From Alphaproteobacteria bacterium (GTDB lineage Bacteria; Pseudomonadota; Alphaproteobacteria; UBA828), in NCBI GenBank assembly GCA_029937205.1, contig JAPYQV010000150.1, forward strand, positions 1 to 6,806: DNA of 6,806 bases. Reading direction: 5' to 3'. The notes below the pieces were generated by a model. That model saw nothing but the letters and a program-made list of their open reading frames with translations, did no database searches and had not been told where the DNA came from. A program made the translations under genes and the position numbers. Positions 1 to 6,806 of the stretch are shown in pieces (positions within the stretch are counted from its first letter, which is position 1; each line of letters opens with the position of its first letter).

Positions 1-158
1 CCGCCGGTGCCCGAGACTCTATCTGGAAGTGGTACATAGAACGGGGGCTTTACAAGTGCTTGGTCTATTCGCCACGCGGCGCGCGCCCGCATGCCCTCCC
101 ATGACGCTCGATATTGGCGCCACGATGGAGATGGTTTGAGCTACTGCCCAATGATTGG
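1..158. other. Region downstream of the Mo-hydroxylase operon
   Basis: This stretch follows the stop codon of the large-subunit gene on the minus strand and reaches the window edge. I see no convincing stem-loop with a T-run, so the operon may continue beyond the window. A minus-strand frame is open from 140 to the edge, with an ATG at 92 and a GGGAGGG tract only one or two bases upstream of it. That is too close for a normal ribosome binding site, and the short translation matches nothing I recognise. Confidence 0.4.
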
Positions 159-2613
159 TCAGTGTTTTATTGCGGCACGAATAAGTGATCGCAAGCGGCG
201 CGGCGTGACGGGTAGCTCGTCGATCTTTACGCCGAGCGGCCTGAGCGCATCTTCGATCGCGGAGGCAATTGCCGGCGGCGCGCCCATTCGGCCGCCTTCG
301 CCGCCGCCCTTGATGCCGTACTCGGTGAACGGCGACGGCGTCTCGACGTGGCCTGTCCTCAAATCGAACGGCAGCTCATGCAAAGTCGGGATCAGGTAAT
401 CGGCGAAGCTGGCATTCAAAAGCTGGCCGTTCTCGTCATAGTAAAATTGTTCGGACATGGCGGTGCCGATGCCGCTCGCCGTGCCGCCGCGAATATGGCC
501 CTTTAGGGTCATTGGGTTCACCATGGTGCCGGCGTCATGCACCGCCACATAGTCGAGGAATTCGATCTTTCCGGTCTCGATATCGACCTCGACGACGGTC
601 AGGTGACACATATGTCCCATGATCGGATAGAACACGCCAAGATCGGAGCGGTCGTCGTTCGGCAATGTGGTCAACGGATGGTCGTAAACGTGGGTCGCGT
701 CGATGCCGCTGGTCAGAGTCTCGTCGTCCGGCATCGACAAGCGGAAATAATGCGCGTGGAGCGCTATTTCGGCGATGGTCTTGCCGTGCTCGGGCGCACC
801 TTTCAGCGACACCCGCCCGTCCATCAGTTCGAGATCCCCGGTGCTCGCCTCCAGCATGTGACCGCCAACCGTGAGCAACTTCTCTCTGATCTTGCCCGCC
901 GCCCCGGTCAGCGCGCCGGCGATCATGACGGTGTAACGGCTGCCGCCGGGTCCGGTTCCGTTTAGTCCGCTATCGCTGTCCGAATAGGCAATACTGATAT
1001 CGCCCGGATCCATGGTGAGCTGCTCCGCCAGGATTTGCGTCGCAATGGTTTCCGGACTGTTGCCCCAGAACGGCGCGTGCAGGATGACGAACGCCTTGCC
1101 GGTCGGATCGATTTTGACGGAGACGCTCTCGGGTGAGCTGGTCAAGGCAAACCCCTGTGCGTCGTCCGGATTGAGAAACCAAAATTCCGTCGAGCTAAAG
1201 ACGCTGCGCTCCTGGCAGGTGGCGACGCCGATGCCAATATAGCGACCTTCCTTGCGCGCCGCTTCCTGTTTTTGGCGCCAAGCCGGATAGTCCAGCAGTT
1301 CCACTGCCGTATCGAGAACCTTCGGGTAGTTGCCGCTGTCGTACAGATTGCCGGTGGGAATGACATAGGGGAACTCCTCCGGTTTTATGAAGTTGCGGCG
1401 GCGGAAGACCAGCGGATCTTCACCAAGCTTTTCGATCGCGGCATCGGCGAGGCGCTCCACCAGGAAATTCATGACCTCCGATCCAAAGCCCCGGTAGGCG
1501 CCCTGCTGGCACTTGTTAGTGAAGACGGCGACCAGCTCCATGTCCACGCTGCTGATCTTGTAGGGCCCGGTGGCTTGCGACAGCGCGTTGCCGTGGGTGC
1601 CGTAGCCAAACTGCAAATAGGCGCCGTAATCGTCAACGACGCGAAAGCGCAGCCCCGTCATCATGCCGTCCTTGATGGCCATCTTGCCGTAATAGACGCG
1701 GTCGGACGCGTGACCGTCGCTGTTCATCATGTTGTCCAGGCGGTCTTCGATAAATTTGACCGGACGGCCGCTGGCGCGCGCTAAGGTCGCCGCCAGGGTC
1801 GGCACCCTGTGGAGAAACAATTTGCTGCCGAAACTTCCGCCCGCCAGGGTGGGTACGATGTTGACCCGGTGCGAGGGCACGTTCAGAGATACTGCGATCA
1901 GCCAGCCGACATAATTGTACATCGACGTATTGGCGTGAATCGTGAACTTTCCCGTCCCCTTGTCATAGGCCGCGACCGCACCACAGGTTTCGAGCGGCAC
2001 GCCGCCGACACGCGGCCAGCGCAGTTTGCGCTCGACCACGTGGTCGGCGTTGGCGAAATCGTCATCGACCGGGCCGAATCGGAGCTCGCGGTGAATGGCG
2101 ACGTTCGTATCGCCGCGATCCGGATGGAGTACGGCGTCGCCCGACGATTCAATGGCTGTTTCTGGATCGACCACGACCGGAAGCGCCTCATACGCCACCT
2201 CGATCAGGTCGATGGCGTCCTCGGCAAGGTAACGGGATTCCGCGACAACGGCGGCAACCGCCTCGCCGACATGGCGCACCCGGTCCAACGCCAGGCAATA
2301 TTGCGGGCAAGGCGGGCTGGCGAAGCTGGCGGTGGGCCCTGTCACTTCGGCTGCCTCTGCGCCGGTCATCACGAGGATAACGCCCGGCGAATTCTTGGCT
2401 TTGCTCGTGTCGATGGACATGATCCGGGCATGTGCGTGGGGGCTGCGAAGCACCGCCGCGTGCGCCATTTTCGGCAGTTGGACGTCGTCGATATATATGC
2501 CATTTCCGGTCAGAAGCCTCGGGTCCTCGACCCGTTTCATGTCTTTTCCGATCCATTTATAGGCGTCGCGCGGTTGCTCGGTCTGGCGCGATTTATCGAG
2601 AAACTTCACATCT

Positions 2614-2621
<8 letters not shown>
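159..2621 (-). CDS. Molybdopterin-binding large subunit of a xanthine dehydrogenase/CO dehydrogenase-family hydroxylase (CoxL-like)
   Basis: This is the catalytic subunit, 820 aa and full length for the family. It should bind the molybdenum-pterin cytosine dinucleotide cofactor and hydroxylate a carbon using water, passing electrons to the [2Fe-2S] and FAD partners. The N-terminal a/b hammerhead domain is at about 25-160 (RVEDPRLLTGNGIYIDD, SPHAHARI, GEAVAAVVAE). The Moco domains follow: CoxL-like PLETC at 209-213, loop GGSFGSK at 261-267, AYRGFG at 375-380, and KGGGEGG at 771-777 with likely catalytic Glu775. The start at 2621 was chosen because GGGAG lies about 8 bases upstream and the protein begins MAKDVKF; an upstream start at 2753 would add 44 residues read within the preceding gene. 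It overlaps the [2Fe-2S] gene by 8 bases, indicating translational coupling. It lacks the AYRCSFR loop of true CO dehydrogenase, and Leu268 stands where bovine xanthine oxidase has Glu802. The family is certain and the substrate unknown. Confidence 0.95.
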
Positions 2622-3117
<496 letters not shown>

Positions 3118-3129
3118 ATTGCCTCCTTC

Positions 3130-3999
3130 TCAAGCGGCGCAATTTTCAAGCGCGCGATGCAGTGCCCGCTTGGTGAGTGTGCGCACAAGATCGCGCTTAT
3201 ATTCGGCGTCGCCGTGATAATTGACCACGGTGGGCTCCACCGCGGCGCTGGCCAGTTCGGCGGCCTCTGTTATTTGCGTGTCGTCGAGGCGCGATCCGAC
3301 CAGCGCCGCTTCGGCGGTTTCAATTCGTGCCGGCCGGTCCGCCACGGCCGCGTGCGCAATAGCCGCCGACCGGCAGACGCCGCCGTCGACATGCAGCGAC
3401 GCGGCGATAGCAGTGGTTGCGAAATCGCCCTGGCGCGGGCTGACCTCCTCGAATGCCGAACCGACACCCGGTTTGCGGACGGGAATTCTGATCTCCGCCA
3501 GGAATTCGTCCGGTTGGATCGCCGTCTCCAGCGCGCCGAGGAAAAATTCACCTGCCGAAACTTCCCGCGTTTCCTTCTTGCCGCGCACGATCATGGTGCT
3601 TTCCAAGCAGATGCAAACGGCGGGAATTTCCGAGTTCGGATCGGCGTGGCTTAGATTGCCGCCGATGGTCCCGCGATTGCGGATGGTGACGTGGGCGACA
3701 TGTTTGTAGGCTTCGGCCAACAGAGGGCAGAGTTCCGCGACCAAGGGGGACTCGTTAAGCGCGAAGTGGCGCGTCAGCGCGCCGATTGAGAGGGTATCGC
3801 CATCACGCCGAATGTAATCCAACTCGGAGAGCCCATTGATATCAATCAGCACCTCCGGCGAAACGAGGCGGAAATTCATCATTGGGACGAGGCTCTGCCC
3901 GCCGGCGAGAATTCTTGCGTCGTCGCCATGTTGCGTCAGAGCGTCGAGCAATTCGTCCACCGATGACGGTTTTTCGTAATGGAACGCTGGCGGTTTCAT
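3130..3999 (-). CDS. FAD-binding medium subunit of the Mo-hydroxylase (CoxM-like)
   Basis: This 289-aa subunit accepts electrons from the iron-sulfur subunit through FAD and passes them to an external acceptor. The PCMH-type FAD domain is clear: AGGQSL at 32-37 and TIGGNLSHAD at 111-120 are the two flavin-binding signatures, and the CO dehydrogenase flavoprotein C-terminal domain follows from about 185 (SAFEEVSPRQGDFA). I chose the ATG at 3999, giving MKPPAFHYEKPSS, the typical start of this family, with GTGGAG about 10 bases upstream. A GTG at 4026 in the same frame would add nine residues but has no ribosome binding site. It is the first recognised gene of the operon, giving coxMSL order. 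The promoter lies about 310 bases upstream, leaving a long leader. Confidence 0.95.
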   Translation of the reverse strand: MKPPAFHYEKPSSVDELLDALTQHGDDARILAGGQSLVPMMNFRLVSPEVLIDINGLSELDYIRRDGDTLSIGALTRHFALNESPLVAELCPLLAEAYKHVAHVTIRNRGTIGGNLSHADPNSEIPAVCICLESTMIVRGKKETREVSAGEFFLGALETAIQPDEFLAEIRIPVRKPGVGSAFEEVSPRQGDFATTAIAASLHVDGGVCRSAAIAHAAVADRPARIETAEAALVGSRLDDTQITEAAELASAAVEPTVVNYHGDAEYKRDLVRTLTKRALHRALENCAA

Positions 4000-4050
4000 G
4001 ACCCAAAAACTCCACAAGGAACCCACGATAGAGAGAAAAAATATGTGCGC

Positions 4051-4218
4051 TTACAGCATTGCAGCATTGCAGGCAGGCGGCACCAGGAGCCGATTCAAGC
4101 AAAGTGATTCGTGAAACGCAAACGGGGAGTCATCTCGTCCTCGCCGCATGAAGCGATAGCGCGCCCCCCACAGGCCGCTTGCAGGCGACCGAAAATCTGA
4201 GTGGCCACGCCACTTCAT
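4051..4218 (-). CDS. Possible 55-aa leader ORF upstream of the Mo-hydroxylase operon
   Basis: An ATG at 4218 is preceded by AGGGAGGAG, with GGAGG six bases from the start. This is among the best ribosome binding sites in the window. The frame runs 55 codons to a TAA at 4051-4053 and lies between the predicted operon promoter and the FAD-subunit start 51 bases further on. The product begins MKWRGHSDFR. It is arginine-rich in its first half, with Trp at 3 and 17 and Cys at 40 and 50, and has no membrane segment or family I recognise. Its last codons fall in a tandem duplication of an 8-bp word (CAGCATTG on the plus strand, 4054-4069). It could be a regulatory leader peptide, a small uncharacterised protein, or chance. 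The support is the ribosome binding site, the position and the reading frame only. Confidence 0.35.
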   Translation of the reverse strand: MKWRGHSDFRSPASGLWGARYRFMRRGRDDSPFAFHESLCLNRLLVPPACNAAML

Positions 4219-4245
4219 TGGACTCCTCCCTAGGAACTCGCTGTT

Positions 4246-4285
4246 CTACCCACCTACGCAAAGCTGTCCCGTGGGTACGTGCGTA
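4246..4285. promoter_or_regulatory. Four-copy TAC(C/G)CA array with dyad symmetry, putative regulator-binding site
   Basis: Two tandem 8-bp units on the plus strand (CTACCCAC at 4246-4253, CTACGCAA at 4254-4261) face two tandem units on the opposite strand (CGTGGGTA at 4270-4277, CGTGCGTA at 4278-4285), with an 8-bp spacer between the pairs. This makes perfect 7-bp inverted repeats TACCCAC/GTGGGTA and CTACGCA/TGCGTAG that interlock. It sits about 20-60 bases downstream of the predicted operon start site, so it could be a repressor site in DNA or alternative hairpins in the leader RNA. The binding protein is unknown. Confidence 0.5.
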
Positions 4286-4297
4286 GCGTTAATCGTT

Positions 4298-4315
4298 ATT
4301 TATTAATTAATAAAT
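4298..4315. promoter_or_regulatory. 18-bp perfect palindrome over the operon promoter, putative operator
   Basis: The sequence ATTTATTAATTAATAAAT is perfectly self-complementary over 18 bp. It overlaps the last two bases of the predicted -10 element of the Mo-hydroxylase promoter and covers the expected start site near 4306, a classic repressor position. A 22-bp block around it (4296-4317) recurs with two differences at 5875-5896, ahead of the monooxygenase gene. Its length suits a dimeric TetR-type repressor, but assignment to the local TetR gene is inference. Confidence 0.5.
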
Positions 4316-4341
4316 TGTATCGATCTCGAAATATATGTCAA
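4314..4341 (-). promoter_or_regulatory. Sigma-70-type promoter for the Mo-hydroxylase operon
   Basis: Read on the minus strand, a perfect -35 element TTGACA (4341-4336) is followed after 16 bases by TACAAT (4319-4314), one base from the -10 consensus. Transcription should start near 4306, giving a leader of roughly 305 bases before the FAD-subunit gene. The promoter is strong on paper, which fits the presence of an overlapping palindrome that could hold it off. Confidence 0.65.
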
Positions 4342-4358
4342 GCGACAAAAAATTTGAG

Positions 4359-4451
4359 CGGCAGAAAATTTCGTAAGTCTATTAAGGAGAACGGGTAGGT
4401 TTTGAGCGAGGAGGTATGAAATATATGGCTTAACCTGACGGCAGAAATTTT
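4359..4451 (+). repeat. Direct repeat CGGCAGAAA(A/T)TTT, copies 80 bp apart
   Basis: The 13-bp word at 4359-4371 recurs at 4439-4451 with one difference (12/13 identical). The copies start exactly 80 bp apart in the same orientation, upstream of the VOC gene. They could be paired binding sites for an activator of the VOC/TetR unit. Chance is also possible, because half of each copy is a simple A/T run. Confidence 0.35.
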
Positions 4452-4537
4452 GGTATTGACTGATAAATAACCTTGCCGATCAGCGTTTTCTGTGTGATTA
4501 GTATCGTGGTTTGGTCTCCAAGCACATGGAGGAGAGA

Positions 4538-4969
4538 ATGGCGCTGGCGGCGCTAGATCATTTCTTGATTCGCACCGAGAATCTTCGGGCGACGAAGACT
4601 TTCTATGTTGACATACTGGGTCTAACGGAAGGGCGGCGCCCGCCGTTCCCTTTCCCCGGAACTTGGCTTTACCTGGGTAACGTACCCTGCGTCCACCTTA
4701 TCGAAATTACGGAGGATGTGGAACGCGCCACCTACCTAGCAGAGGAGGCCCGGAGTTTGTCGACCGAAAGCGGAACCGGAGCCGTCGATCACATTGGATT
4801 TCGCGGCACCGGCCTCGCGGGATTCCTTAAGCTCTTTGAGACCCAAAACGTAAGTTATCGGGAGCGTAGCGTGCAGGGTTTGATCCAGATTTTCGTTGAA
4901 GATCCAAACGGTGTAACCATTGAGTTGAACTTTGACGATTCGGAAACAGGGGGCCGGGCACGAAGCTGA
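4538..4969 (+). CDS. Single-domain VOC/glyoxalase-fold metalloprotein
   Basis: This 143-aa protein belongs to the vicinal oxygen chelate superfamily, which includes glyoxalase I, epimerases, fosfomycin-resistance enzymes and type I extradiol dioxygenases. Two babbb modules can be followed: LDHFLIRTENLRATKTFYVDILGL at 6-29 with WLYLG and VHLIEI behind it, then VDHIGFR from 83 to IFVEDPNGVTIEL at 118-130. Likely metal ligands are H8, H53, H85 and E129, with H53 in the place of the usual Glu of E. coli glyoxalase I. At one domain it is too short for a typical two-domain extradiol dioxygenase. The start at 4538 is preferred because GGAGG lies five bases upstream and the product begins MALAALDH; TTG 4511 and ATG 4526 are poorer choices. 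It is divergent from the hydroxylase operon and 63 bases upstream of the TetR gene, so a role on a pathway intermediate is inferred. The substrate is unknown. Confidence 0.88.
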   Translation: MALAALDHFLIRTENLRATKTFYVDILGLTEGRRPPFPFPGTWLYLGNVPCVHLIEITEDVERATYLAEEARSLSTESGTGAVDHIGFRGTGLAGFLKLFETQNVSYRERSVQGLIQIFVEDPNGVTIELNFDDSETGGRARS

Positions 4970-4971
4970 AC

Positions 4972-5004
4972 GGGCCGCACTTTTGCGGTAAGCTGGTCCG
5001 GCCC
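4972..5004 (+). terminator. Possible weak stem-loop terminator after the VOC gene
   Basis: GGGCCG at 4972-4977 pairs with CGGCCC at 4999-5004, and a short TTT follows. The loop contains a smaller alternative hairpin CCGC/GCGG (4975-4978 with 4985-4988). The loop is long and the T-run short, so read-through into the TetR gene is likely. It may instead be a control site for that gene. Confidence 0.25.
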
Positions 5005-5032
5005 TTTATGAACCGAATAGGATAGTCGCCCC

Positions 5033-5755
5033 ATGAGCGGAGAAACGAAACGCCGAGCCCGGCCGCAAGACGAACCACCTCGGCCCGGTCGCCGCCGGAT
5101 GCCGGCCAAAGACAGAAAACGACAGATCATCGATGCCGCGATCACTTTGTTCGCGGAGAGCGGTTTCGAAAGCAGCACACACCGTCTCGCCGAGCGATTG
5201 GGCATCACGCAGCCATTGATCTATAACCACTTCCCTTCCAAAGAAGACCTTGTCAAGGCGGTTTACGAGCGGGTCTACATTCGTCAATGGAAGGAGTCAT
5301 GGGATCGACTTTTACTCGATAGAGCGCGCGCCCTCGAGGACCGCTTAGTAGACTTTTATGGTGAGTACACAGAAACGATTTTTGCCCGTGAATGGATCCG
5401 CATCTATTTATTCGCCGGGCTCAAACGTCTTGATCTCAACCGCTGGTACATCGCGTTCGTGGAGGAGCGCATTCTCGGCCGTATCGGCGCCGAGCTACGG
5501 CACAATTTCGGAATGCCGTCGCCCGATGACGTCGCGCTGACACCCGAAGAGATTGAAACGCTCTGGATATTCCACGGCGGCATTTTCTATTACGGCGTAC
5601 GCGACGGCGTTTACGATGCGCCGGTCGCGGCCGACCGTGACTCCATGATCCGACAAAGTTCCATTGCGCTGGTTGCCGGTATGGGCGAGGTGATACGAAG
5701 GCTCGACCTGTCGGGAGATTCGCCCGGGTCGAATCTCTCCAAAGGTGTCGGCTGA
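5033..5755 (+). CDS. TetR/AcrR-family transcriptional regulator
   Basis: This 240-aa DNA-binding repressor is of typical family length plus a basic 25-residue N-terminal extension. The TetR_N domain spans about 28-75 (RKRQIIDAAITLFAESGF), with the helix-turn-helix at about 48-68: STHRLAERLGITQ and the recognition-helix segment PLIYNHFPSKEDL. The C-terminal half is helical and rich in aromatic residues (RIYLFAGLKRLDLNRWYIAF and WIFHGGIFYYG), as expected for a ligand pocket that would bind a small aromatic molecule. The ATG at 5033 has only a weak AGGA 10 bases upstream. ATG 5099 (residue 23) would still leave the whole HTH domain. By position it is the obvious candidate to control the divergent hydroxylase operon and perhaps the downstream monooxygenase. 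The AT-rich palindromic motifs at 4296-4317 and 5875-5896 are candidate operators. Ligand and targets are inferred. Confidence 0.92.
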   Translation: MSGETKRRARPQDEPPRPGRRRMPAKDRKRQIIDAAITLFAESGFESSTHRLAERLGITQPLIYNHFPSKEDLVKAVYERVYIRQWKESWDRLLLDRARALEDRLVDFYGEYTETIFAREWIRIYLFAGLKRLDLNRWYIAFVEERILGRIGAELRHNFGMPSPDDVALTPEEIETLWIFHGGIFYYGVRDGVYDAPVAADRDSMIRQSSIALVAGMGEVIRRLDLSGDSPGSNLSKGVG

Positions 5756-5798
5756 GCGATCTAGCTTCGCCGGTTCGCCAGCGCTGGCTATAGCCGAC
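5747..5798 (+). terminator. Structured region at the end of the TetR gene, possible terminator
   Basis: GTCGGCT at 5747-5753 overlaps the stop codon and pairs with AGCCGAC at 5792-5798. Inside the loop is a perfect 12-bp palindrome GCCAGCGCTGGC (5777-5788), overlapped by a 10-bp palindrome GGCTATAGCC (5786-5795). The outer stem and the second palindrome compete for the same bases. No T-run follows, so intrinsic termination is uncertain; it may instead protect the transcript end. Confidence 0.3.
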
Positions 5799-5867
5799 GC
5801 GAGGAACCACCGATGACCACACGAAGGTTTTTGGTCGCCCTATGAAGGCGGTCAAACTAATAGTGTG

Positions 5868-5895
5868 TTGCATATTATTTTTTAATTGATAAATT
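5868..5895 (+). promoter_or_regulatory. Possible promoter for the monooxygenase gene
   Basis: TTGCAT (5868-5873) and TAAATT (5890-5895) are 16 bases apart, each matching four of six sigma-70 consensus bases. A start near 5902 would leave a leader of about 160 bases. The second copy of the AT-rich motif fills the space between the two elements, where a bound repressor would block polymerase. The match is modest. Confidence 0.3.
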
Positions 5896-5896
5896 G
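5875..5896. promoter_or_regulatory. Second copy of the AT-rich operator-like motif
   Basis: This 22-bp block matches 4296-4317 at 20 of 22 positions: the blocks TTATTT, TTAATT and ATAAATTG are identical and each is separated by one variable base. Both changes fall within the palindromic core, so seven of nine base-pair positions of the dyad remain. It lies between the TetR and monooxygenase genes. A shared regulator for the two units is the simplest reading, although A/T-only sequence raises the odds of chance similarity. Confidence 0.45.
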
Positions 5897-6063
5897 CTCA
5901 TTTGGTCAAATTAGCGGAAAAAGAGCTAAGAATTTGCCATCAAGGCCCCTGATGCACTAAAAATGATATGGCTGGTCGTAAAATACCAAGGTGACTTTAT
6001 TGGTCGATAAAGACTTTGCGCCGCTGCTGGCGTCAATGCAATTAGGGCTTGGGGACGCAATGA

Positions 6064-6806
6064 ATGGGTGTTAGACACAAGCCCAAAGGCCGGGCCTTGA
6101 TCATAGGCGGGTCAATGGCCGGGCTGTTTTCCGGCCTGCTCCTACATCGTATCGGGTGGGAGGTTAGAATTTTTGAGCGTGTCGATGCTGGGCTCGCCAG
6201 TCGCGGCGCCGGCATTGTGATGCATGACGCGCTGTTCGACGCCCTGAAACGCGCCGGTATCGACAGATCCGATGAAGTCGGTGTTGAAGTGCCGGGACGT
6301 CGCACCCTGGATCGCAGTGGCAAGATAATTGGACAAATACCGTTGCGGCAAACGCTGACATCTTGGGGTCGAATCTATCGGCTTTTGATATCGATGCTAC
6401 CCGCCAACCGATACGTCAAGGGAAAGAGTTTGAAGCGGGTCTATCAAGACGCGTCTGGCGTTGCCGCGGTTTTCGAGGACGGTACGACCGAGACGGGTGA
6501 TCTGCTTATCGGCGCTGACGGGATTCGCTCTACGGTGCGGCGGCAACTTGCTCCCGACGTAACTCCCATTTATGCGGGCTATGTTGCCTGGCGTGGTCTT
6601 GTCGAGGAAGCCACGCTTTCACCGGAGACGCATGACGCACTGTTCAATTGGTTCGGCTTCTGCCTGCCGACACACGAACAAATGCTGGGCTACCCTGTGG
6701 CCGGTCCGGAAAACGATCTTCGATCGGGGCACCGCCGTTACAATTTCGTCTGGTACCGCCCCGCCGACGAGAAGTCCGAACTGGCGCGTTTGCTCAACGA
6801 CTCGGA
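6064..6806 (+). CDS. FAD-dependent aromatic monooxygenase, 2,6-dihydroxypyridine 3-monooxygenase-like (3' end cut by window)
   Basis: The first 247 codons of a group A flavoprotein hydroxylase are present; family members are near 400 aa, so roughly the last third is missing. Such enzymes use NAD(P)H and O2 to add a hydroxyl to an activated aromatic ring. The Rossmann FAD motif is at 11-38 (ALIIGGSMAG, ending in FER), a flavin-contact Arg region is near 47 (SRGAGIV), and the DG motif LLIGADGIRSTVRR is at 147-160. The segments TSWGRIYRLL, IYAGYVAWRGL, YPVAGPEN and YNFVWY recall 2,6-dihydroxypyridine and 6-hydroxynicotinate monooxygenases more than ubiquinone or salicylate hydroxylases; this comparison is from memory. 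An in-frame TGA directly precedes the ATG, so the start cannot lie upstream. GGGGAC nine bases upstream is a weak ribosome binding site. With a Mo-hydroxylase nearby, a role on a hydroxylated N-heterocycle is inferred. Confidence 0.88.
   Translation, partial: MGVRHKPKGRALIIGGSMAGLFSGLLLHRIGWEVRIFERVDAGLASRGAGIVMHDALFDALKRAGIDRSDEVGVEVPGRRTLDRSGKIIGQIPLRQTLTSWGRIYRLLISMLPANRYVKGKSLKRVYQDASGVAAVFEDGTTETGDLLIGADGIRSTVRRQLAPDVTPIYAGYVAWRGLVEEATLSPETHDALFNWFGFCLPTHEQMLGYPVAGPENDLRSGHRRYNFVWYRPADEKSELARLLNDS

Larger units (their letters stand above)
4000..4537. other. Divergent control region between the Mo-hydroxylase operon and the VOC/TetR genes
   Basis: This 538-bp intergenic region separates the two divergent units. 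The half nearest the hydroxylase is GC-rich and holds a possible small ORF (4051-4218, minus strand) and a four-copy TAC(C/G)CA array (4246-4285). The stretch from about 4287 to 4475 is markedly AT-rich and holds a near-consensus minus-strand promoter, an 18-bp palindrome and a direct repeat whose copies start exactly 80 bp apart (4359-4371 and 4439-4451). I could not identify a convincing sigma-70 promoter for the VOC gene on the plus strand. A GAGGAGG at 4408-4414 precedes only a five-codon frame. Confidence 0.7.
5756..6063. other. Intergenic region upstream of the flavin monooxygenase
   Basis: These 308 bp carry no convincing gene. The first 45 bases are the GC-rich structured end of the TetR gene. 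From about 5860 to 6005 the sequence is AT-rich and contains the second copy of the 22-bp AT-rich motif (5875-5896) and a small inverted repeat ATTTG-GT-CAAAT at 5900-5911. A 15-codon frame at 5842-5889 has no ribosome binding site and is not called. Confidence 0.6.

Noticed and set aside
1..92. Minus-strand frame starting at ATG 92 and open to the window edge
   Set aside because: Only 30 codons are visible, the GGGAGGG tract is one or two bases from the ATG, and the translation resembles no family I know. It could be the next operon gene but cannot be supported here.
4000..4306. Molybdenum-cofactor riboswitch in the operon leader
   Set aside because: The long leader and the Mo-enzyme context invite the idea, but I could not match the known conserved core; only the interlocked inverted repeats are visible. 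A covariance-model search would decide.
4416..4433. Five-codon frame after GAGGAGG upstream of the VOC gene
   Set aside because: The purine tract is only one base from the ATG and the frame ends after five codons. Nothing supports translation.
5842..5889. 15-codon frame resembling a hydrophobic leader (MKAVKLIVCC)
   Set aside because: There is no ribosome binding site, it is very short, and its end runs through the AT-rich motif, so the hydrophobic codons are explained by base composition.

Overview
The window looks like part of a catabolic gene cluster from a GC-rich proteobacterium. An alphaproteobacterium is my guess, from overall gene style and codon use; no taxonomic marker is present. 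Six genes are supported with good confidence, one small ORF is tentative, and most of the unexplained signal is in two AT-rich intergenic regions.

Region 1 (159-3999, minus strand) is a tightly packed three-gene operon in coxMSL order. It encodes the FAD subunit, the [2Fe-2S] subunit and the molybdopterin large subunit of a xanthine dehydrogenase/CO dehydrogenase-family molybdenum hydroxylase. The cofactor-binding residues are mostly intact. The large subunit lacks the AYRCSFR loop of true aerobic CO dehydrogenase and the Glu that purine oxidases carry in the Moco loop, so the substrate is probably neither CO nor a purine.

Region 2 (4000-4537) is a divergent control region. It holds a near-consensus sigma-70 promoter for the operon, an 18-bp perfect palindrome over its -10 and start site, a four-copy TAC(C/G)CA array, and a possible 55-codon leader ORF with a strong Shine-Dalgarno.

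Region 3 (4538-5755, plus strand) holds a single-domain VOC/glyoxalase-fold protein and a TetR-type regulator.

Region 4 (5756-6806) is a 308-bp AT-rich intergenic stretch, then the first 247 codons of a group A FAD-dependent aromatic monooxygenase that runs off the window. Its sequence recalls 2,6-dihydroxypyridine 3-monooxygenase.

Taken together, a Mo-hydroxylase, a pyridinol-type flavin monooxygenase, a VOC enzyme and a TetR regulator fit oxidation of an N-heteroaromatic or related aromatic compound. This is inferred from family membership and neighbourhood. A 22-bp AT-rich motif occurs in 20/22-identical form at the operon promoter and upstream of the monooxygenase, which would fit one regulator, perhaps the local TetR protein, controlling both units.
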